64,000 nt of DNA from an uncultured Prochlorococcus sp. (GTDB lineage: Bacteria; Cyanobacteriota; Cyanobacteriia; PCC-6307; Cyanobiaceae). The translations under genes and the position numbers were made by a program. Below are positions 1 through 10,123 of the stretch, one piece after another (position 1 is the stretch's first letter; each line of letters begins with the position of its first letter). The notes under the pieces were generated by a model. It ran no database searches. It was not told the origin of the DNA and saw only the letters and a program-made list of their open reading frames with translations. The DNA lies in contig CABZFV010000007.1 of assembly GCA_902525075.1 (NCBI GenBank), positions 17,796 through 81,795 of the forward strand. Reading direction: 5' to 3'.

Positions 1-1371
1 AATAATAAAATGAGTGGTATCAAGCTTTTGGATAAAATTTCTGAAGAAAATGCAGAAAAGATTAAGAATCTTCAAATCAGCGGACTTGATTTGTTTAAAT
101 ATTCGCAGAGATATTATCCACAAAGGGAGCTTTATTCTAATCTTGTAGGTTTTGTTAATGATGAGAATAAGGCTTCAGCAGGCTTAGAGCTTTATTTAGA
201 TAATCAAATTAAGGTTTTTAATAAAAGTAATTTAATAAAAAGAGGAGGAGACGGAACTCCTCTACCGGATAATTCAGCCCCAGGTGATTTTATTTCTGAT
301 TACAAAAGTTTAGGCCTAACTATTGATTCAAAATTACAGAAAGCGTCATTCAATGCATTATCAAAGCAAGTAACCAAATGGAAAGCTAAGAAGGGATTCG
401 CCATAGTTATGGATGTTAATAATGGCCAGATTCTTTCCTTGGTTACATTCCCGTCATATGATCCAAATAAATTTTGGCAGTATAATTCTGAACTCTTTAG
501 AGGTTGGTATTCTCAAGATTTATTTGAGCCTGGTTCAACTTTTAAACCTATTAATCTTGCCTTAGCTTTAGAAGAAAAAGTAATCCAGAAAGATGGAGTA
601 GTTGAAGATATTGGAGAGATTAATGTTGGAGGATGGACACTTTCTAATTGGGATAAAAAAGGTAACGGATACATTGACTATCCAAAAGTATTACAGGTTT
701 CAAGTAATGTTGGGATGGTAAAAATAATGCAAAATTTAGATCCTAAAATTTACTGGGATTGGCTAAAAAATTTAGGTATAAATAAAAATTTAGAGACTGA
801 CTTATTTGAATCAACTGCTGGCCAACTAAAGAGGAAAGATTTATTTGTAAATCAATCAATTGAGCCTGCCGTAACTTCATTTGGTAAAGGGTTCTCAATC
901 TCGCCACTTAAATTGGTGCAACTTCATGCGGCTCTAGCAAATGGTGGTTTTGAAGTAACTCCTCATGTAACCTCAACTTTCAAAGAAAGAGTTAATAAAA
1001 ATCCAAAAAAACAGTTTTTTTCAGACGAAGTCTCTAAAACTGTTCTTGAATGGATGGAGAGTGTAGTTGATAAAGGTAGTGGTTCTGGAGTCAGAATAGA
1101 GGGTTACAGGATAGCGGGGAAAACGGGCACCTCCCAAAAAGCCTTAAATGGTTCCTATACAAGCAAAAAAGTTTGTAGTTTTGTGGCGACTTTACCAGTT
1201 AACGATCCGAAATATGCTGTCCTAGTAGTAGTTGATGAGCCATCTAAATCTTTTGCATATGGTTCAACTGTTGCTGTACCAGTTGCGAAAGAAATTATCG
1301 AGAGTTTGATAGTAATTGAAAAAATCCCTCCCAAGATTAAAGATCATGGCATGATTGTTAAAAAACCCTAA
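1..1371 (+). CDS. ftsI: Penicillin-binding protein, FtsI type (5' end outside window)
   Basis: Septal peptidoglycan transpeptidase of the division machinery, anchored in the inner membrane and acting in the periplasm. The reading frame is already open at base 1, so the ATG at position 10 is probably internal. The N-terminal membrane segment and the start of the dimerisation domain are missing. Counting from that Met, the catalytic triad motifs are all visible: STFK at about 176-179 (acylated Ser), SSN at 231-233, and KTGT at 371-374. The segment YPQRELYSNLVGFV belongs to the pedestal domain. Typical cyanobacterial FtsI is near 580-600 residues, so roughly a quarter is lost at the window edge. 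A stop codon and a short intergenic gap precede transaldolase. Confidence 0.93.
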   Translation, partial: NNKMSGIKLLDKISEENAEKIKNLQISGLDLFKYSQRYYPQRELYSNLVGFVNDENKASAGLELYLDNQIKVFNKSNLIKRGGDGTPLPDNSAPGDFISDYKSLGLTIDSKLQKASFNALSKQVTKWKAKKGFAIVMDVNNGQILSLVTFPSYDPNKFWQYNSELFRGWYSQDLFEPGSTFKPINLALALEEKVIQKDGVVEDIGEINVGGWTLSNWDKKGNGYIDYPKVLQVSSNVGMVKIMQNLDPKIYWDWLKNLGINKNLETDLFESTAGQLKRKDLFVNQSIEPAVTSFGKGFSISPLKLVQLHAALANGGFEVTPHVTSTFKERVNKNPKKQFFSDEVSKTVLEWMESVVDKGSGSGVRIEGYRIAGKTGTSQKALNGSYTSKKVCSFVATLPVNDPKYAVLVVVDEPSKSFAYGSTVAVPVAKEIIESLIVIEKIPPKIKDHGMIVKKP

Positions 1372-1405
1372 AATTTTCCAATTTTATAAATATTTAGTTG
1401 ATTAT

Positions 1406-1421
1406 CTGATGATTTCATCAG
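1406..1421. promoter_or_regulatory. Perfect 16-base palindrome upstream of tal
   Basis: CTGATGATTTCATCAG reads the same on both strands as arms CTGATGA and TCATCAG. It lies 35 bases after the ftsI stop and 40 bases before the transaldolase start. No T run follows, so it does not look like an intrinsic terminator. A regulator-binding site for the transaldolase promoter is possible, but this is inference. Confidence 0.35.
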
Positions 1422-1461
1422 GAATAAAAGCTACTTTGTGTATATATATGATTATCTAGAC

Positions 1462-2463
1462 ATGAAATCAATTTTAGAACAATTGTCCTTAATGACCGTT
1501 GTTGTTGCTGATACTGGAGATTTAGATTCGATAAAAAAATTTCAACCAAGGGACGCTACCACCAATCCATCGCTAATACTTGCTGCTGCCAAGAACCCTG
1601 ATTATGTGAAATTAATTGATAAAGCTTTAGAAAGTTCAGAAAATGCATTGCCCCAAGGATTCTCCAATATTGAATTAATCAAAGAAACTGTTGACCAAGT
1701 TTCAGTATTTTTTGGAAAAGAAATATTGAAAATCATTTCAGGGCGCGTGTCTACAGAAGTTGATGCAAGACTTAGCTTTGACACCGAAGCTACGGTAGAA
1801 AAAGCGAGAAAATTGATCAATCTTTACAAAAATTTTGGAATTGAAAAGGAAAGAATTCTGATTAAGATTGCTGCAACTTGGGAGGGAATTAAGGCAGCTG
1901 AAATTTTGGAAAAAGAGGGTATTAAGTGCAACTTAACTTTACTGTTTAACTTCTGCCAAGCAGTAACTTGTGCTAATGCAAAGATAACTCTAATTTCTCC
2001 GTTCGTTGGCCGTATATTGGATTGGCATAAAGCAAAAACTGGCAAAACTAGTTTTGTTGGTGCTGAAGACCCTGGTGTTATTTCGGTTACGCAAATATAC
2101 AAGTACTTTAAAGAAAAGGGATTCAAGACAGAAGTAATGGGAGCTAGTTTTAGAAATCTTGATGAAATAAAAGAATTAGCAGGTTGCGATCTTTTAACAA
2201 TCGCGCCAAAATTTCTTGAGGAACTGAAAAAAGAAAAAGGAGAGTTAGTTAGAAAATTAGATGTAAGTATCCAAATGAATAATTCTATTGACTACGAATT
2301 TAAAGAAAAAGATTTTAGATTAAGTATGTTAGAAGATCAAATGGCAAGTGAAAAGCTTAGTGAAGGTATCACTGGATTCAGTAAAGCTATAGAAGAATTG
2401 GAAGAACTGCTACTTAAGAGATATTCAGAGATTAAAAATCACAAATTGATTTCTGCTAACTAA
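1462..2463 (+). CDS. tal: Transaldolase
   Basis: Transfers a dihydroxyacetone unit between sedoheptulose-7-phosphate and glyceraldehyde-3-phosphate in the cytosolic pentose phosphate pathway. The protein has 333 residues, the normal size for the TalB type. Visible family residues are Asp17 and Asp20, the DATTNPSL motif (31-38), [12 protein letters not shown] (94-105, with its Glu) and the Schiff-base Lys135 in [11 protein letters not shown]. An upstream in-frame GTG at 1438 would add eight residues, MYIYDYLD, that do not look like family sequence, so the ATG at 1462 is preferred. The gene converges with the flavoprotein gene that follows. In Prochlorococcus this enzyme supports night-time NADPH production, and phage encode related transaldolases. 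Confidence 0.95.
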   Translation: MKSILEQLSLMTVVVADTGDLDSIKKFQPRDATTNPSLILAAAKNPDYVKLIDKALESSENALPQGFSNIELIKETVDQVSVFFGKEILKIISGRVSTEVDARLSFDTEATVEKARKLINLYKNFGIEKERILIKIAATWEGIKAAEILEKEGIKCNLTLLFNFCQAVTCANAKITLISPFVGRILDWHKAKTGKTSFVGAEDPGVISVTQIYKYFKEKGFKTEVMGASFRNLDEIKELAGCDLLTIAPKFLEELKKEKGELVRKLDVSIQMNNSIDYEFKEKDFRLSMLEDQMASEKLSEGITGFSKAIEELEELLLKRYSEIKNHKLISAN

Positions 2464-2487
2464 ATTTAAGTTTGAATTGAAAAAGAA

Positions 2488-3621
2488 TTAAGTCCCACTT
2501 TTTGTTAAAAGTCTTCTAATAACTCTTTTTGCAATATCTTCATAACTCATTTCTCCTGATAATATTTGAGCAATTCGTTTTGGTGCAGTTTTTCTTTTGA
2601 CTCCTAATTGGTATCCAGTTCTGGGAAATCTATAAAATACTTGGGCTATTCTCCTCCCCCAAGCCATTGATTTCCCCCAAATGCTGTTAATTTTTTTCGT
2701 ATAAGGATTTAAATCATCTATTTTTCCTGATAGAAACTGATCTATATATTCTGCAGCATAAAAACTGCTAATTAGAGATGGTCTAATTCCTTCAGCTAAG
2801 AATGGATCACATAGAGATGCTGCATCTCCAACCGCTAAAACTTTGTCACCATTAATTGAGTTGAAGCCATTCCATATTCTCAGTTTCTTACTAATTGGTT
2901 TATAAGGATAATCATCAAAACCGAAGCTTCTGATTACTTGCTTATTTATAGCCTGATTTTCTAGAAGACCATTATTTATAAAAGTACCTAAACCAATATT
3001 TAAGCTTTCTCTTAGGGGGAATGCCCATGCAAAGCCATATTTTATAAATCCAAACTCAAATCTAACTGCATCTCTAGGGATTTCACCTAACCCTTTTAAT
3101 CTTAAAGAGATTGTGTTCGCAAATTTCGGTTTTCTTGGCCCTAAATTGAAATAACTTACCCATTTTGATTGGGACCCATCTGCAATTACAAGAAATTCTG
3201 CAATATATTTAATTTTGTTATTACAAGTAATTTCCCATTTATCATTTTTTTTTATAATTTTTTCTATCAATAATGGTCTCATTATCTGAACTCCGTTGCT
3301 TAAGGACTCATCAAGTAATAATTGATCAAGTTTCTCTCTTTTAATAATCCAAAATGGGGATTCACCAGTCAGATCAGCAGTTACATTATCTGTAGCCTTC
3401 CATCTGAATTCAACATTCTTAATTTTTGATGCTACGGCATCTTTTATATCTAAAGGAAGAAATCTTTGCATTGAAGATGCCATCCCGCCTGCACATGGTT
3501 TGTAATCTTGGGATTTTTCTTTTTCGATAATTAAAACAGAATATCCTTTCTTTGATAGGTTAAGAGCGGTGGAAGATCCTGATAAACCTCCACCAATTAT
3601 TACAACGTCAAATCCTATCAA
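2488..3621 (-). CDS. FAD-dependent geranylgeranyl reductase family protein
   Basis: A 377-residue flavoprotein. The N-terminal FAD-binding motif [18 protein letters not shown] starts at residue 5, and [19 protein letters not shown] near residue 265 is the second FAD motif of the geranylgeranyl reductase family. These enzymes reduce isoprenoid double bonds or act as related oxidoreductases. The true ChlP for phytol synthesis is a separate, longer gene elsewhere in Prochlorococcus, so the substrate here is unknown. Its start overlaps the end of frr by four bases, so the two are probably translated together on one minus-strand transcript with pyrH. The C-terminal part is rich in Arg and Lys. The family assignment is firm and the function is open. 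Confidence 0.8.
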   Translation of the reverse strand: MIGFDVVIIGGGLSGSSTALNLSKKGYSVLIIEKEKSQDYKPCAGGMASSMQRFLPLDIKDAVASKIKNVEFRWKATDNVTADLTGESPFWIIKREKLDQLLLDESLSNGVQIMRPLLIEKIIKKNDKWEITCNNKIKYIAEFLVIADGSQSKWVSYFNLGPRKPKFANTISLRLKGLGEIPRDAVRFEFGFIKYGFAWAFPLRESLNIGLGTFINNGLLENQAINKQVIRSFGFDDYPYKPISKKLRIWNGFNSINGDKVLAVGDAASLCDPFLAEGIRPSLISSFYAAEYIDQFLSGKIDDLNPYTKKINSIWGKSMAWGRRIAQVFYRFPRTGYQLGVKRKTAPKRIAQILSGEMSYEDIAKRVIRRLLTKSGT

Positions 3622-4166
3622 ACTTTTAGAATTTCCTTTTCTTTTTCAGATAATTTAGTTTCTATTAAGGAAATATATTTGTCAGTAATTTTCTGAATTT
3701 CAGATTGATTATCTCTAGATTCGTCAATAGAAATAAGACCATCTTTTTCATCTTTTTTTTCTTTATCAACAGCATCTCTTCTGATATTTCTCAAAGCTAC
3801 TTTTCCTTCCTCTGCATATTTAGAGGCTAATTTACAAAATTCTTTTCTTCTTTCTTCTGTTAATGGAGGAACATTTATTCTTATTACTTTTCCATCATTA
3901 TTTGGAGTAATTCCTAAATCGCTCATAGAAATAGATTTCTCTATCGCTTGCAAACATGAAATATCGAAAGGTTGTATTGAAATTGTTTGAGAATCAACAG
4001 TGCTTATAGTGGCAAGCGATTTGATTGGTGTTTCTGCTCCGTAGTACTCAACACTTACTCTGTCTAACAAGGAAGCATTAGCTCTGCCTGTCCTAATTGT
4101 ATTAAAGTTTCTTTGTGTTGCTTCAATACTTTTATTCATATTTTCTTGAATTTCTTTTTCTTTCAT
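3618..4166 (-). CDS. frr: Ribosome recycling factor
   Basis: Releases ribosomes from mRNA after termination, together with EF-G. The length of 182 residues is standard. The conserved early motif with [11 protein letters not shown] near residues 25-35 and the [11 protein letters not shown] segment near 100-110 identify the family, as does the all-helical charged C-terminus. The gene follows pyrH by 22 bases on the same strand, the usual bacterial pyrH-frr pairing, and its stop overlaps the start of the flavoprotein gene downstream. Confidence 0.97.
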   Translation of the reverse strand: MKEKEIQENMNKSIEATQRNFNTIRTGRANASLLDRVSVEYYGAETPIKSLATISTVDSQTISIQPFDISCLQAIEKSISMSDLGITPNNDGKVIRINVPPLTEERRKEFCKLASKYAEEGKVALRNIRRDAVDKEKKDEKDGLISIDESRDNQSEIQKITDKYISLIETKLSEKEKEILKV

Positions 4167-4188
4167 AATTAAAAAAATTAAATGATCT

Positions 4189-4893
4189 CTAACTTATTAA
4201 AGAGCCTATTGGCTCACCAGCAACAGCTTTAGAAATGTTCCCTTTTTTGAATATATCAAAAACCATTATTGGGATATTATTATCTTTGCAAAGTGCAATC
4301 GCAGTACTGTCCATTACGGCAATTTCATCACTAAGAACTTGTTGATAACTGAGAGAGGAATATTTTTTTGCATCTTTGAATTTATTAGGATCACGATCGT
4401 ATACTCCATCAACTTTAGTAGCCTTCATAACAACTTCTGCGTTTATCTCTGCTGCTCTCAAAGCTGCCGTAGTATCAGTTGTAAAAAATGGATTTCCGCA
4501 TCCACCTCCGAAAACTACAACTCTACCTTTTTCTAAGTGCCTCATGGCTCTTCTTCTTATATAGGGTTCGGCAATTTCCTGCATTTCTATTGCAGTTTGA
4601 ACTCGTGTAGCAACTCCTACTCTTTCTAATCCATCTTGAAGTGAAATAGCATTCATTACTGTTGCTAGCATCCCAACATAATCAGCGGTTGCTCTATCCA
4701 TGCCATCCGCAGACCCTTTTAGCCCTCTAAAAATATTCCCGCCCCCAACAACTATTGCAAGTTCTACATTATTTTCGACTACTTTTGAAACATCCTCTGC
4801 AATTGACTGAACGATAGCAGGATCAATACCATAAGGTTTTTCACCCATTAGTGCTTCACCACTAAGTTTTAAGAGAACTCTTTTGTAAGCCAT
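4189..4893 (-). CDS. pyrH: Uridylate kinase
   Basis: Phosphorylates UMP to UDP with ATP in pyrimidine nucleotide synthesis in the cytosol. It has 234 residues of the amino acid kinase fold. [12 protein letters not shown] at the N-terminus is the phosphate-binding loop, followed by the glycine motif [10 protein letters not shown] near residue 50. [13 protein letters not shown] near 145 and [10 protein letters not shown] near 165 are nucleotide-binding segments. Usually a hexamer, activated by GTP and inhibited by UTP in relatives. It is first in the pyrH-frr-flavoprotein run, with 127 bases separating it from cobO upstream. Confidence 0.97.
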   Translation of the reverse strand: MAYKRVLLKLSGEALMGEKPYGIDPAIVQSIAEDVSKVVENNVELAIVVGGGNIFRGLKGSADGMDRATADYVGMLATVMNAISLQDGLERVGVATRVQTAIEMQEIAEPYIRRRAMRHLEKGRVVVFGGGCGNPFFTTDTTAALRAAEINAEVVMKATKVDGVYDRDPNKFKDAKKYSSLSYQQVLSDEIAVMDSTAIALCKDNNIPIMVFDIFKKGNISKAVAGEPIGSLIS

Positions 4894-5020
4894 TCAATAA
4901 TTGTACTTGTAAGACCTTAGCAAGTAAAAGGACCAAATTTATTTTTTGTTCAGATATTGCTTTCGTCTTTAAACATTTCTAAACCTGCCTAAAGAAATTT
5001 TTAATAATGATTTACCTTAA

Positions 5021-5713
5021 CTAAAATTCAATACACTTTTGCGCTTTTATTCCTTGTTCTTTAAATGGATGTCTTATTAGTTTCATTTCTGTAACTAGAT
5101 CAGCGTAATTGATAATTGAATCAGATGCTCCCCTTCCAGTTAAAACAATATGATTTTTTCTATTATTTAAGCTTTTTAAAAAAGTGATTATTTCCTCGGG
5201 TGTAAGATAACCAAGTTTTGTCGCAATATTAATTTCATCAAGAATGATAAGTTTATAAGATTCGTTTTGTATGTATTTTTTGGCTAGTTGCCAAGCCTCT
5301 TGAACTAATTTTTCATCTCTTATTCTGTCTTGTGTTTCCCAAGTAAATCCCTCTCCTAATGAATGCCAAGATATGTTTGAAGACAAGTTTTTAAGTGCTT
5401 TTTCCTCTCCAGTTTTCCAGCCTCCTTTGATAAATTGAATTATTGCTACTTTATAGCCATGCCCTATCGTCCTTAAGGCCATACCTAAAGATGCAGTTGT
5501 CTTTCCCTTGCCATTTCCTGTAAAAACAATCAATAATCCTTTTTTTGTTTTTCTGATTTGTAATCTTTCGGCTTGAATATCTTTTCTTTGCTGCATTCTT
5601 CTTTTATATGAGCTCTCATCGCTTTCCGGTGATAATTTTCCTCCCATTCCAAGTTTATTTGCTTGATTATCGAGGTTAAATATTTTCTCGGAAGATGAAG
5701 GTTTTTCTTTCAT
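5021..5713 (-). CDS. cobO: Cob(I)alamin adenosyltransferase
   Basis: Adenosylates corrinoids with ATP in the late steps of cobalamin synthesis. The 230-residue protein is of the CobO/BtuR/CobA class, shown by the P-loop GNGKGKTTASLGMALR near residues 66-81 and by the LIILDEINIA Walker-B-like segment near 154-163. About 60 N-terminal residues are charged and probably flexible. Prochlorococcus makes its own pseudocobalamin, which fits a complete gene here. No cobalamin riboswitch is apparent upstream. The recombinase gene lies 33 bases upstream on the same strand and could share a transcript. Confidence 0.93.
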   Translation of the reverse strand: MKEKPSSSEKIFNLDNQANKLGMGGKLSPESDESSYKRRMQQRKDIQAERLQIRKTKKGLLIVFTGNGKGKTTASLGMALRTIGHGYKVAIIQFIKGGWKTGEEKALKNLSSNISWHSLGEGFTWETQDRIRDEKLVQEAWQLAKKYIQNESYKLIILDEINIATKLGYLTPEEIITFLKSLNNRKNHIVLTGRGASDSIINYADLVTEMKLIRHPFKEQGIKAQKCIEF

Positions 5714-5746
5714 ATGACCCTTTTTTTATTTGATTATTATAAATCT

Positions 5747-6916
5747 TTAGATATTTTTAACTTTTTTAACTTTTAAAATTGCATTATTTACTGCCTGTTG
5801 TTGATCTCTTTTAGTAATCCAGTGGTGATAAGTTTGAGTATGTAAACTAACGGAATGTCCCATCATTCTGGCAGCCACAGTATCAGGTAAATCATAAAAA
5901 ATTGTTCTAACTGCCCAAGCATGTCTTAGATCATAAGGTTTTATTTGTAAAGAGTAACGCTTAAACTGGTCTGTAATTTTTTTCCCAATATTCTGTAGGG
6001 TTGTAATTTTAAGGTCTCTATTAATATTCGGGAGAAGTTCTGGATTTTCACCAAGTTTTGATAATTCGAACTTTTCCACCCATTCAGGATGAAATGGCCA
6101 AACTTGATGTTCCCCAGTTTTAGTCGTAGGTAAAACTCTAATAATTTTGTCCCCAAAATTAGTAAGAGAACTTAAATCACAAAAAAATACTTCATGATTC
6201 CTTAATCCATATGTAGCCATCAGGCCAAAAACAAATTTCCAAGACTTGTTTGGTATAGTATCCCACAGTTTCTCTATTAATTCGTCTTTAGGAAGATCCC
6301 TAAATCCTGCTTTGTTCAGGCCATATCCCCTAGAATTTAATTTCCAATCTTCTGGTAGTTTAATTTCCAAAAACTTAGCCAAAACACTTAAAGAAGTAGC
6401 GCATTGTTTCCTACTTCTGGTACCTTCCTTATAACTTTCAAGTGTTTTTTGAAATACTTTTTCTAAAGCTTCATTCTCATAGTTATTGTAAATATTTAGG
6501 ATTCTTTTCATATATGGTTTGTAAGAACTTCTCCAAGTAGTTTTTCTAGTGCTGGTTCGAAAATCACTTTTATTTTCTTTAAAAAAAAATTCCTCAAATT
6601 GATTTAATCTTTTTGGGAATTCAAAACCATCTTTTATTTCCTTTCTATATGGTTTGTCTATCCAATTAATCCAATTAAATTGATTCAATTCCAATTGCAA
6701 ATTGATTAATTGTAATTTTTTTTTGGCCTCCTCTAATCCAGAAATATCAGCTTTTAAACCAAGAGATATTCTTTGAATTTTAAAGATATTGTTATCTTCT
6801 TTGGAGGGTAGTGAACCACGAATATTTAATTTCTCTCCTCTTTTCTCAATTTTAAGCTTGCTGCCTTGAGTAGCAAATTTATCATTGACATTATTAATTT
6901 CCTGAATTACGTTCAT
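5747..6916 (-). CDS. Tyrosine recombinase / phage integrase family protein
   Basis: A 389-residue site-specific recombinase of the lambda-integrase superfamily. Catalytic residues fit the family: Arg239 in GLRNHE, Lys266 in TTKTGEH, Arg331 in PYDLRHAWAVR (with Tyr328 where many members have His), His354 in GHS, and the nucleophile Tyr363 in TYHHW. The N-terminal about 200 residues are Lys-rich and include a core-binding region. No phage genes, tRNA gene or evident attachment repeats adjoin it. Neighbours are housekeeping genes, so it may be a domesticated chromosomal gene rather than part of an active element. From memory, a similar gene sits between cobO and hemH in other Prochlorococcus. 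It does not look like XerC or XerD, which are shorter. Confidence 0.85.
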   Translation of the reverse strand: MNVIQEINNVNDKFATQGSKLKIEKRGEKLNIRGSLPSKEDNNIFKIQRISLGLKADISGLEEAKKKLQLINLQLELNQFNWINWIDKPYRKEIKDGFEFPKRLNQFEEFFFKENKSDFRTSTRKTTWRSSYKPYMKRILNIYNNYENEALEKVFQKTLESYKEGTRSRKQCATSLSVLAKFLEIKLPEDWKLNSRGYGLNKAGFRDLPKDELIEKLWDTIPNKSWKFVFGLMATYGLRNHEVFFCDLSSLTNFGDKIIRVLPTTKTGEHQVWPFHPEWVEKFELSKLGENPELLPNINRDLKITTLQNIGKKITDQFKRYSLQIKPYDLRHAWAVRTIFYDLPDTVAARMMGHSVSLHTQTYHHWITKRDQQQAVNNAILKVKKVKNI

Positions 6917-6981
6917 TTACTTATATAATTGACCATATAATGACGTTTTTAATGATGATTTTCAATCTCCATAAATTTTAA

Positions 6982-8157
6982 ATGGATAAAATAGGCGTCT
7001 TACTAATGAATTTAGGAGGGCCTGAACGCATTACTGATGTAGGCCCATTCTTATACAATCTTTTTTCTGATCCAGAAATTATCAGGACACCTTTCCCTTT
7101 TTTTCAAAAACCCCTAGCTTGGTTAATTAGCACTCTTAGGAGCACTACTTCACAACAGGCATATCTCTCTATAGGTGGAGGTTCACCTATCAGAAGGATA
7201 ACAGAACAACAAGCAAGAGAATTACAATCTAAATTAAGGGACAAGGGATTTAATGCTACCACCTATATCGCTATGAGGTATTGGCATCCTTTTACCGAAT
7301 CGGCAATTGCTGATATGAAAGCAGATGGCATAGATCAAGTTGTTGTAATACCTTTGTATCCACATTTTTCGATAAGTACTAGTGGTTCGAGCTTTAGGGA
7401 ATTAAAAAAATTGAGAGATTCTGATGATGAATTTAAGAAGGTTCCAATGAGATGTGTAAGGAGTTGGTTCAGTCAATCAGGTTATTTAAAGTCTATGGTC
7501 GAATTAATTTCTGAACAAATTTCACTTTGTGAATTACCTTCAAAGGCCCATATATTTTTCACTGCTCATGGAGTTCCTAAGAGTTACGTAGAGGAAGCTG
7601 GAGACCCTTACAAACAACAAATTGAAGATTGTTCCTTATTAATAATAAATGAGCTGGAAAAATGTTTAGGGCATAGTAACCCTTATACACTTTCTTATCA
7701 AAGTAGAGTTGGTCCCGTTGAATGGCTAAAGCCTTATACAGAAGAAGTGTTAGCTGATCTTGGCAGATCAAATGTTAATGACCTGATTGTGGTCCCTATA
7801 AGTTTCGTCGGAGAGCATATCGAAACATTGCAAGAAATTGATATTGAATATAAAGAAATTGCTTTAAAGGCTGGTATTAAAAACTTTCGGAGAGTTAAGG
7901 CTTTAAATACTCATCCTACTTTTATTGAAGGTCTTAGTGATCTAGTGGTTTCCTGTTTGGAAGGACCTCTTGTTAATATAGAGGAGGCTTCACAGTTGCC
8001 TGAAAAAGTGAAGCTTTATCCCCAAGAGAAGTGGCAATGGGGTTGGAATAATAGTTCAGAAGTGTGGAACGGAAGGGTTGCAATGATTATTTTTCTTGTG
8101 CTTTTTATTGAACTTATTTCAGGCTCTGGACCTTTACATAAATTAGGCATTTTATAA
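6982..8157 (+). CDS. hemH: Ferrochelatase with C-terminal chlorophyll-binding tail
   Basis: Inserts Fe2+ into protoporphyrin IX in the last step of haem synthesis. The 391 residues exceed the roughly 320-residue bacterial form. The catalytic His196 lies in [11 protein letters not shown] and the conserved Glu lies in [12 protein letters not shown] near residue 277. Residues about 355-391 form an extra tail with [20 protein letters not shown], a single membrane helix with the chlorophyll a/b-binding (CAB/HLIP-like) motif typical of cyanobacterial and plastid type II ferrochelatase. This tail tethers the enzyme to the thylakoid and is known to regulate it. The gene is divergent from the recombinase gene, with 65 bases between them. 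Confidence 0.97.
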   Translation: MDKIGVLLMNLGGPERITDVGPFLYNLFSDPEIIRTPFPFFQKPLAWLISTLRSTTSQQAYLSIGGGSPIRRITEQQARELQSKLRDKGFNATTYIAMRYWHPFTESAIADMKADGIDQVVVIPLYPHFSISTSGSSFRELKKLRDSDDEFKKVPMRCVRSWFSQSGYLKSMVELISEQISLCELPSKAHIFFTAHGVPKSYVEEAGDPYKQQIEDCSLLIINELEKCLGHSNPYTLSYQSRVGPVEWLKPYTEEVLADLGRSNVNDLIVVPISFVGEHIETLQEIDIEYKEIALKAGIKNFRRVKALNTHPTFIEGLSDLVVSCLEGPLVNIEEASQLPEKVKLYPQEKWQWGWNNSSEVWNGRVAMIIFLVLFIELISGSGPLHKLGIL

Positions 8158-8263
8158 AGAACAAGCGAAATTTATTTGATAATTTTTAATTTTTTGAAAG
8201 ATTATTTTGAATACATTTCTGACATTACATTTCTAAATGAGGCAAAAGTATTTAATTAAGTTT

Positions 8264-8282
8264 AATATTTATAGTAAATATT
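8264..8282. promoter_or_regulatory. Perfect inverted repeat just before ilvB
   Basis: Arms AATATTTA and TAAATATT flank the spacer TAG and end 11 bases before the GTG start of ilvB. The region is AT-rich, so chance cannot be excluded. The site could be an operator, part of a -10 region, or an RNA hairpin covering the ribosome-binding site. Confidence 0.35.
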
Positions 8283-8293
8283 GAATTTCTTTA

Positions 8294-10057
8294 GTGACCC
8301 TCACTTCGAGATCCTTTTCAAAGGGTAGTTCAAAACATGAAAATCCAGTTTGGATAACTGGTGCAGATGCACTAATGGATTCTTTAAAAATTCATGGAGT
8401 AAAAGTTATATTTGGATATCCTGGGGGCGCCATACTACCAATATATGATGCTGTGCATAAGGCAGAAAAAGAAGGTTGGTTAAAGCATTATATGGTTAGG
8501 CATGAACAAGGTGGTTCACATGCGGCTGATGGATATGCAAGATCTACTGGTGAAGTAGGAGTATGTTTTGGGACCTCAGGTCCAGGTGCAACAAATTTGG
8601 TAACTGGAATTGCCACTGCGCAAATGGATTCAGTACCCCTAGTTGTAGTTACAGGTCAAGTTCCAAGACATGCTATAGGGACAGACGCTTTTCAAGAAAC
8701 TGATATTTTTGGAATAACTCTTCCAATAGTGAAACATTCATGGGTAATAAGAGATCCTTCAGATATCGCAAAAGTAGTTTCTGAAGCTTTTTTTATAGCC
8801 TCATCTGGAAGACCTGGCCCTGTTTTAATTGATATACCCAAAGATGTAGGTCAAGAGTTCTTTAATTACCAAAGAGTTTTGCCTGGTGAGATTATTCCTA
8901 AAGGATTCAAAAGGAATGGAGAAATTAATGATTGCGATATCAATAAAGCAATTAAGTTAATAGAAGATTCTGAAAGACCTCTTCTATATGTAGGAGGTGG
9001 GGCAATATCTTCAGGGGCTCATGATGAAATAAAAACTCTGGCAAAGAATTATCAAATACCAGTTACCACAACCTTAATGGGGAAGGGCGCTTTTGATGAA
9101 AAAGATAATTTATCAGTAGGGATGTTAGGAATGCATGGAACTGCTTATGCAAATTTCGCTGTAACAGAATGCGATCTTTTAATTGCTGTTGGAGCTAGAT
9201 TCGATGATAGGGTGACAGGAAAATTAGATACTTTTGCACCTAATGCAAAGGTAATTCATATAGATATCGACCCAGCAGAAGTTAATAAAAATAAACGTGT
9301 AGATGTTGCGATTGTTTCTGATGTTTCAAAAGCTGTTCTAAAAATTAATGAACAATCTCTAAAAAACAAATTTACTTGTCAGACGAAAAACTGGTTAGAA
9401 AAAATTGATTTTTGGAAAAATAAACACCCTTTATATGACCCGCCCAAAGAAGGAGAAATTTATCCTCAGGAGGTTCTTATAAAAGTGAGGGAACTTTCAC
9501 CAGAAGCTTATGTAACTACAGATGTAGGACAACATCAGATGTGGGCTGCTCAATACCTTAGGAATTCTCCAAGAAAATGGATTAGTAGTGCAGGCTTAGG
9601 AACTATGGGTTTTGGCTTACCAGCCGCAATTGGGGTAAAAGCAGCCCTACCTAATTCAGATGTAATTTGTATTGCAGGAGATGCAAGTGTCTTAATGAAT
9701 ATTCAAGAATTAGGAACTTTATCTCAATATGGTCTAAAGGTGAAATTGATTATTATCAATAATCGCTGGCAAGGGATGGTAAGACAATGGCAGGAAAGTT
9801 TCTACGATGAAAGATATTCTTCATCTGATATGAGTTGTGGTGAACCTGATTTCGTAAAACTTGCTGAGTCTTTTAGAGTTAAAGGATACTTAATTTCTGA
9901 GAGAAAACAATTACAGAATGAATTAAAAAATGCGCTTGATCATGACGGTCCTGCCTTGATTAATATCCTTGTAAGAAGAGGTGAAAATTGTTATCCAATG
10001 GTTCCTCCCGGTAAAAGCAATGCTCAAATGGTTGGATATGTTAATTGTGAAGACTAA
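8294..10057 (+). CDS. ilvB: Acetolactate synthase large subunit
   Basis: Thiamine-diphosphate enzyme that condenses two pyruvates, or pyruvate with 2-oxobutyrate, in the first common step of valine, leucine and isoleucine synthesis. It has 587 residues. The catalytic Glu71 lies in [16 protein letters not shown]. The thiamine-diphosphate/Mg motif begins at GDASVLMN near residue 462 and continues to [23 protein letters not shown] lies in the central FAD-binding domain. The start is GTG, and the first 18 residues before the conserved domain are polar. The small regulatory subunit ilvN is not in this window. Confidence 0.97.
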   Translation: MTLTSRSFSKGSSKHENPVWITGADALMDSLKIHGVKVIFGYPGGAILPIYDAVHKAEKEGWLKHYMVRHEQGGSHAADGYARSTGEVGVCFGTSGPGATNLVTGIATAQMDSVPLVVVTGQVPRHAIGTDAFQETDIFGITLPIVKHSWVIRDPSDIAKVVSEAFFIASSGRPGPVLIDIPKDVGQEFFNYQRVLPGEIIPKGFKRNGEINDCDINKAIKLIEDSERPLLYVGGGAISSGAHDEIKTLAKNYQIPVTTTLMGKGAFDEKDNLSVGMLGMHGTAYANFAVTECDLLIAVGARFDDRVTGKLDTFAPNAKVIHIDIDPAEVNKNKRVDVAIVSDVSKAVLKINEQSLKNKFTCQTKNWLEKIDFWKNKHPLYDPPKEGEIYPQEVLIKVRELSPEAYVTTDVGQHQMWAAQYLRNSPRKWISSAGLGTMGFGLPAAIGVKAALPNSDVICIAGDASVLMNIQELGTLSQYGLKVKLIIINNRWQGMVRQWQESFYDERYSSSDMSCGEPDFVKLAESFRVKGYLISERKQLQNELKNALDHDGPALINILVRRGENCYPMVPPGKSNAQMVGYVNCED

Positions 10058-10123
10058 TTTTTTTTAATTCGTCATTTTAAAAAATTAACCTTAAGATAAT
10101 TTAAAAACTTAGATATTTCTGAA

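Noticed and set aside
113..121. A perfect DnaA box TTATCCACA
   Set aside because: It is single, lies inside ftsI, and no further boxes cluster around it.
1824..2126. A 100-codon antisense frame in transaldolase
   Set aside because: It is a shadow of a clearly identified gene on the other strand.
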